Below are positions 57,784 to 64,000 of a stretch of 64,000 bases of DNA, in pieces (the stretch's first letter is position 1; each line of letters opens with the position of its first letter). The stretch is from Anagrus nilaparvatae (Eukaryota > Arthropoda > Insecta > Hymenoptera > Mymaridae). The position numbers and the translations under genes were made by a program. The notes under the pieces are model-generated. The model was not told the DNA's origin and searched no databases. It saw nothing but the letters and a program-made list of their open reading frames with translations. Location: the NCBI GenBank assembly GCA_022575985.1, contig JAKSXM010000007.1, forward strand, positions 54,652,501 through 54,716,500, given 5' to 3'.

Positions 57784-59318
57784 AAGACTACTGCGGAATA
57801 AGGTATGGTTTTCGGCCCCAGCATATTTTTCGCATTTTTTTGGCTCAATTTGATGATATATGATAAAAAATAAGATTCCGAGGGTCTGCACCCCCCCACT
57901 CCCCCTGCGTTACCCCTGGGGGGTTGAAACGTGTTTTTCACTAAAAATTAATATCTCCGGGCGGAATCATCCGATTGGGGCGTGGTTGGTATCAAAATTT
58001 TCGTTTTGAAAAAATACACCAAAAAAAATTTTTTTTTTTATTTTTGAACTCATTTTAAGGTTCAATACTTCGAAAAACGTCATTTTTGGCTTTTTAGACG
58101 GTTTAAAAATTGAGATATCTCAGGATAGAGGAAAAACTCCTTTTTTTCGCGCTTAGGGAAGCTTTGTCTAAGACTACTTTTCAAAATTAGTCACTCGCAA
58201 TTGGCGATTATGTAAAACAAATTGTGTTTTGTTTTTTGCTTATTTTCTCATACCATCTAATATTTTATTTTAAATCTAAAATTAGCTTTTTTATGGTCTT
58301 TTTTATGTTTTTCTTATAATTTTTTCATAAAAAAACGATATTTCACCTATACTCTACCAAAGGACTTCATTATTATTTCATGAAATCTCTTTTAATTTTC
58401 GCAAATAATATCTATTTTCCTTATTAATAATAATTAAAATACTAACACTTTTTTATTATAAATAATTATTTTGAAGAAAGTTATTTGTTCTTAAAATATG
58501 TATTAAATTAGTTCATAAATAACGATAAATTTAATTAATCAACATATTGAACTATATTATAATTATTTGAACGTAAAACCTCATTTTTAACTACTATATG
58601 AGTCTTTCTTTGCTAAAACAGCAATGGTGGGCAGGTCGGGTCATCGGATGGGCCTCAAATTTTTCCCATGTTTTTATAACATAAAGATAGGAAAATCCTG
58701 AAATTTTCAGCCTTCTAGGTCTTAAACAGCCCGAGTTATGGTCAGTCAAACTCATTAGGCGGCTCTCGACCGGCGTTAGTGCTTTTCGGGAAAATGGTTA
58801 AAAATCATAAATATAAGCTTGAAAAAAAATTCTGAAACAGCATATATGTTGGGAAACCTTCAGTAAATCCATTTCTGCCATTATTTTTTCGGAAAAACCC
58901 CGGGAAATTCCGGAAAATGGGAAAATGCGTTTTAAGAAAAATCGCAATATCTCATTTGCCGCCATTTTTTTTTTTTAAATTTTTTTTTCAAAATTTTTTT
59001 CAACCGAAATCCCATCGATCTGTATGAAAAAAAATTTTGATTTCGGCCATTAAGGTCGATTTTAGCCTGTTTTAGAATAATTTCACATTTTCAATACTTC
59101 TTTATTTAATTTTCCGTAAGGGGTTAAAATAATTGACTTTTTTGCTTTCAGAATCGAATAGCCAGGGAAAAAGTAGTCCTAAATAAAAAAAAAAAATTAC
59201 TCTTTTCGATGAAAATTAACCGAGTTATGGTCAAGTAAAGATAGTGTCACAAATTACCATTTTTATACTAATTCCAATTTTAGGGTCCATAACGACATTA
59301 TAACTTGAAAAATGCATA

Positions 59319-59609
59319 ACTCGCTTAAATTTTATCGTAAAAAGAAAAGTTTAGGATTATTATCGAATATTTTTTCCTTGACTATTCGTTTATCCAATAA
59401 AAAAATTAATTTTCTTGACAGAAATTTATTTTTTTTGATAAAAAATGATAATAATCAAAAACAGTCTTTAACATGTTACATTAGTTTTTGACCAAAAAAA
59501 AACTTTTTATTAACTAAACTAATTTTTTTCTTGCATAAAAGAATAGCCAAGGAAAAAATATTCGATAATAATCCTAAACTTTTCTTTTTACGATAAAATT
59601 TAAGCGAGT
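59319..59609. repeat. Nested inverted repeat, 69-bp arms
   Basis: 59319-59387 and 59541-59609 pair with one mismatch in 69 bp (ACTCGCTTAAATTTTATCGT ... CCTTGACTATTC), with a 153-bp spacer. Such a low mismatch count implies recent origin or ongoing gene conversion. Confidence 0.95.
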
Positions 59610-60120
59610 TGAAATTTGGTACATAAAAATGATTTTTTTCTTGAAAAAATGAATTGCCAGGAAAAAATTATTTGATTAAAAAAAAAAAATTATTATTTTA
59701 CGATGAAAATCAAGCGAGTAATGCATATTTAAAGTTCAGAAACAGGCTTTTTTCAATAAAATTTCAATCTTTTTTAAGACGAATTTGAGCAAAATCTTAA
59801 ATTGACGATAACTTGGCTAAATTTCATCGTAAAAAGATAAGTTTTTTTATTTCTGGGGAGGTTTTTCCCTGGCAATCAGATGTTTTTATCTATTTTTTAA
59901 AATTTTATTTACCTAAAAATTTATTTTAAAATTTTGGGGTAGCTCAGATACGAAAAACACGGTTTTTGATATAAAAGTGAAAAAATCTTTTTGGCACCTA
60001 TCGCCGATTTCTTGTTCACGATTTTTTTCGGTTTTCTGAAGGTTTAAACTAACAGAAAACACGGGTCATATCGATGTGCCTTCAAAAAAAAAAAATTACG
60101 ATTCCAGGCTCAAATTAAGT

Positions 60121-60212
60121 CCCCATAAGAACAAGATCTCAGTGGAATATTCCACAAATGTTAACATTTTAACATTTGTGGAATATTCCACTGAGATCTT
60201 GTTCTTATGGGG
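60121..60212. repeat. Perfect 44-bp hairpin with 4-nt loop
   Basis: 60121-60164 and 60169-60212 are exact reverse complements (starting CCCCATAAGAACAAGATCTC), separated only by CATT. No mismatch. Within each arm TGGAATATTCCA is itself palindromic. Confidence 0.98.
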
Positions 60213-60280
60213 GTAGCACTTTTTAAATAATTGCTCATATATATATAAATTTAATACCTAACTACACTGTAGGTAGGTCT

Positions 60281-60301
60281 TATATATATATATATATATA
60301 T
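60281..60301. repeat. (TA)n microsatellite
   Basis: About ten TA units just before the next nested inverted repeat. Confidence 0.95.
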
Positions 60302-60760
60302 TTAAGACCAAAAATCACAAATTTTCAATTTTCAACTTCTTGGAGCAGCTCAAAAGGTAAATAATGGGGTTTTTTAAAATTCATATACTTGGGATTTTTC
60401 TAGCAGATTCAAATGGTTTTATCTCGAGTTTTATCAACTTTTCTTCGAATTTCTGAGAAAAAAATGTATGTAACTCTTATAAATTCAGAAAGTTTTTTCT
60501 TAAAAAATGCGAAACTTTAAACATTGGCTCCCTGAAAATTGGGGCCCTAAAAACTAAAAAAATGAAATTTTCTCCTATAAAGCATCGTTGAATGTTAAAA
60601 TGAATAGTGAATTCGGATTGTACAGGAAAAATCATTTGAATCTGTTAGAAAAATGATTCAAACAAGTTGATGAATTATTAAAAAACCCAATATCTAACAT
60701 TTAAACTGCTCCAAGACGTTTAAAATTGAAAATTTGTATTCTTTGGTCTTAAATATACTC
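60295..60760. repeat. Nested inverted repeat, ~125-bp arms
   Basis: About 60295-60420 and 60625-60760 pair imperfectly: TTTAAGACCAAAAATCACAA with its complement near 60750, TTGGAGCAGCT against AACTGCTCCAAGA, and CTAGCAGATTCAAATGGTTT against ATCATTTGAATCTGTTAG. Confidence 0.85.
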
Positions 60761-61693
60761 TTTTTAGTAAATTGTCAATATAAGAAAAGTGAAAAAACTT
60801 AAATCCATCATTTAAAAAATAATTTTAATTTATAACAAAAAAATTCCAAAATTCGTTATTTTTAAATATTGAAAAAACGTGATTATGAGGCTGTCAACTC
60901 AAAAAAAAACTATGCGGCGAGAAAAAATTTTTCTATTCCTAGCTTGTTTATCACTTTATATGGTCTAAGATACCCAAAGAAACGCATCAGTAAGGTGTGC
61001 GTTCAATTTTTTTTTTTTTTCAAAAAGATGATCATCCTATTGATTTTTGCGAAAATTAAAAGAGATTTCATGAAATAAATAAAGTCCTTTGGTAGAGCAT
61101 AGGTGAAATATTGTTTTTTAATGAAAATATTATAAGAAAAACATAAAAAAGACCATAAAAAAGCTAATTTTTGATTTAAAATAAAATATTAGATGGTATG
61201 ATAAAATAAGCAAAAAAGAAAACACGATTTGTTTTACATAATCGTCAATTGCGAGTGACGCACCGTAAAAGTTGCCATTTTTTCGACGGAATTTTGAAAA
61301 GTAGTCTTAGACAAAGTTTCCCTGAGCGCGAAAAAAAGGAGTTTTTCCTCTATCCTGAGATATCTCAATTTTTAGACTGTCCAAAAATGCCAAAAATGAC
61401 GTTTTTCGAAGTTTTGAACGTTAAAATGAGTTCAAAAATAAAAAAAAAATTTTTTTTGGTGTATTTTTTCAAAACGAAAATTTTGATACCAACCACGCCC
61501 CAATCGGATGATTCGGCCCGGAGATATTAATTTTTAGTAAAAAACACGTTTCAACCCCCCAGGGGTAACGCAGGGGGTGTGGGGGGTGCCGACCTTTGGA
61601 ATCTTATTTTTTATCTTATATCATCAAATTGAGCCAAAAAAATGCGAAAAATATGCTGGGGCCGGAAACCATACCTTATTCCGCAGTAGTCTT

Positions 61694-64000
61694 ATGCAAA
61701 ATCAATTAATTCACTTGTACTTTTCCCAGATTTATTTTTTCTGCATATTGAAAAAAAAAAAAATACAAAAAAATACAAAATATTTTGTCTTTGAAAAAAC
61801 TGTATAGATTTTTAAAGATAAGACCCTTTAGAATAACAATTAAAGAGAATACGTAAAATATAGTACCAAAACAAATAATAAAAATAAATTCTTTGAATAC
61901 GGTGACTGAAAAATATATATTAATTTTAATTCATAAAAAAAAAATTTTTACGTCGAATACCCAGCTTTTTAAGGATGCAGCCGTTTTGAATAGAAATTTA
62001 ACTGAGTACGTATAAGTTACTGCCTAATCAAGTAATACCAATCGCGATGGTAAAATTTTATCATATTCTTTAGCTATTTCACTTTTTAACAAAATCTTCT
62101 AAAAATTTTAGTTTTTCCAAAAATAGTATACATATAATATCTTCAAAAGTTCAATAACTGGAACGCAAAACTATAGCTTATGTCACCAACAGACTTTTTT
62201 TCATCATTTTGATGCCGGTTTTATCTAAATTGGTTCAGCAGATGTTTAGTTTTAAAAGCCCAAATATACGCACACACACACAGACGCACAAATAATTTTT
62301 CAAATATATAGAATAGTAAGATTTCCGAAGGAATTAAATCAAAAATTACAGATTGGAACTACAAATACCATTTTTTTTGTAATATTCATAAAGAATTTAA
62401 GCATAAGTATTTAAATATTAACCTACATATTTGAAGCTTCAATTAAAAATAGTTTTTCGGCATCCATAAACTCGGCAACCAAAATAAAGCTTTTTATACT
62501 AAAATTTTTATAAATATTAAAAATATATTAATATCAAAAAAAAAATGTTACGTACGTTTCAATGTATTATCAAATATTAATTTTTGACAAAAATTTTATT
62601 TGAAAAACATAATTTAAAAAATCCAATAAGAAATAAAAAACTGTAAAAAGCTCCTCTGAAAAAATTACACAGGCAAAGCTGGGTAGAAGCAGTTATATAT
62701 ATATTTATTTTCTTAAGTTTTTTTATTTTAATAAAACTTTAGTTACTTATAGAAGTTATGTTTTCTACTAAACTTTTCTGGCAGTGTTGAATTTCAAAGA
62801 CTTTGATATTCAATAACTTCTGACTTGGCCAAAATACTTTTTTTTTTCTATTTTACAAAACTATGTATGACTATATATATAATAAATAAGGTTGATTTTT
62901 TCATTTTTTGTTATACTAATACTTTTTCGACGACAGAAAAGTCTTGATTCATTTTTTTATATTTTTTGATGACGTAACTAAAGTACAGGAAAGATATTTC
63001 ACATCTTTGTCAAATTATGTACTTCATTTTTATTTTAGTAATACATGTATATATTTACAAACTTTTATCGTTTTTTTTTTTTTTTTTTGATCAACATATA
63101 TACTTTATATTTCTTTCTTTTCATGTTTACTGTTTTCAATATGTCTTTTTTTTCTTCTTTTTCAAATACAAAAGAAGATAACGTACAAGTGTAAAGAAAA
63201 TAACTTACTTTTTTATAAAAATTTTTTTTTTATTTGTACAAATGTTTATAATAGTTACTTTTTTGAAGAAAAACATATTGTTGTTATCTGATATACAGAA
63301 AAAAATATCATACTTTTTGATTGGTGGGCGGGACTTACTGATACTAATACAAATTATTTTGCTTAAAAAAAAACCACCAGACCTTCTTCGATTTAAAAAG
63401 TTATTTTATAAAAATTTTCCGAAAAGAATTTTAGCCCCTTACTCTATGGTAAATACTAAATTCTTGTCCTTAAAAAAGAAAGTCTCTTATTTTACTTAAT
63501 TGTTACAATACTTTTACCAATTTAAATAATGAAAAGTAAGTTTCATTTGTTATTTTGCATGAGACTTATTTTAAAGTAGATTTAATTTATATTATTTATG
63601 TTGTATAATATACCACAGGTACTTAAGTTATATACATACAATCTATGGGTTAAATCGTGTTATAAAAAATATACAAGGGCGATTATTTCTCAACCCGGCC
63701 ACCCCCCTCTGTCCAAAAATGGTGGCAACTTAAAAAGATTTTGGTTTTCTCAAATTGACTGGAAAAGGGTCTAGTTATTTATTCTTATTGGCCTTTTCAA
63801 CTCTGTAAATTTACTGTGCCCATTTTAGACACTGAGCAGCGGCAGGTCGACATTTTGAAAACAGAAAAATTGAAATAAAAGTAGATTAACGGTAAGTTTT
63901 TTGAAATTTTTTTCTCTTAAAAGTTGTTATTCATTAAAACAAATAAAATGAAACCACTTGCGTGGTAATTGGTTGATTTCTTAAAAAGTTTTGTGGGTGC
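61694..64000. other. A/T-rich end of window
   Basis: An inverted R23 copy lies at 62080-62310 with (CA)n at 62271-62282; a T run sits at 63070-63089. The 63242-63499 open frame (Leu, Ile, Lys, Phe-rich) is unrecognised and probably chance. The last 300 bp are slightly less A/T-rich (CCCGGCCACCCCCCTCTGTC near 63695), with no identified gene. Confidence 0.4.

Larger units (their letters stand above)
57784..61693. mobile_element. 3.9-kb element with ~620-bp inverted arms
   Basis: Arms 57784-58406 and about 61046-61693 are inverted copies; the ends are AAGACTACTGCGGAATAAGG and its complement. Shared landmarks include GGCCCCAGCATATTTTTCGC, CCCCTGGGGGGTTGAAACGT, ATCCGATTGGGGCGTGG and GAGATATCTCAGGATAGAGG. 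No target-site duplication could be fixed. The interior has no transposase; the open frames at 60869-61078, 61249-61530 and 61577-61807 lie in or near the right arm and look like chance frames. Three more inverted repeats are nested within it. Confidence 0.85.

Noticed and set aside
57784..61693. Polinton/Maverick because of long inverted ends
   Set aside because: Only 3.9 kb, no polymerase, integrase or capsid-like frames, and ends do not fit; left as an unclassified foldback element.
63242..63499. 85-codon frame near the window end
   Set aside because: Lys/Leu/Ile/Phe-rich and unrecognised; no supporting signal for a gene.
1..64000. tRNA or rRNA genes
   Set aside because: No convincing A-box/B-box pair, cloverleaf or rRNA core segment was seen on either strand by eye.

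Overview
This window looks like repeat-rich, non-coding DNA from an arthropod, most likely an insect. By eye it is about three quarters A+T. I see no intact host gene, rRNA, tRNA or CRISPR array. The only convincing protein-coding traces are broken transposon genes: a PIF1-type (Helitron/Helentron) helicase at 0.3-1.2 kb, a Penelope-like reverse transcriptase on the minus strand at 24.5-25.2 kb, and a Jockey/CR1-type LINE with ORF1, endonuclease and reverse transcriptase at 42.7-46.8 kb. Most other open frames are short, A/T-biased and match nothing I know. The combination of LINE, Penelope, Helentron-like and many TIR/foldback elements is typical of insect heterochromatin; the species cannot be named from this sequence.

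Layout. 0-2.5 kb: helicase remnant, a possible Helentron 3' end, and a foldback element with 8-bp target duplication. 3.09-8.10 kb and 52.49-56.46 kb: two copies of one large non-autonomous Helentron-like element (subterminal inverted repeat, 3' hairpin, CTAG end), with the first copy enlarged by an internal duplication and an inverted duplication. 8.45-12.9 kb: a foldback element with long arms, itself hit by a hAT-type MITE. 14.0-23.0 kb: a nest of roughly concentric inverted repeats around a 56-bp satellite and several ~115-155 bp arrays. 23-26.2 kb: small hairpin MITE, Penelope remnant and a 0.7-kb TIR element carrying a tandem array. 29.9-38.5 kb: 305-320 bp arrays, a 1.24-kb TTAA-flanked insertion and G-run-rich elements. 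41.3-47.8 kb: a TA-flanked MITE, the LINE and another G-run element. 50.8-51.5 kb: one more ~145-bp array. 57.8-61.7 kb: a 3.9-kb element with ~620-bp inverted arms and three further inverted repeats nested inside, one a perfect 44-bp hairpin. 61.7-64 kb: A/T-rich DNA with little recognisable.

Two themes connect the regions. First, many tandem arrays with different unit lengths (115, ~145, ~155, ~160, ~305 bp) carry the same short core around AGCGACCCAAAAAAC, suggesting one ancient, highly diverged satellite superfamily. Second, a dispersed element family with ends around ACATGGAACATGTTTA carries runs of G and a degenerate ~27-bp repeat around GGACTTAGAATAATTT; copies occur alone and inside both Helentron-like copies. 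Classifications rest on motifs and ends read by eye; no database search was possible.
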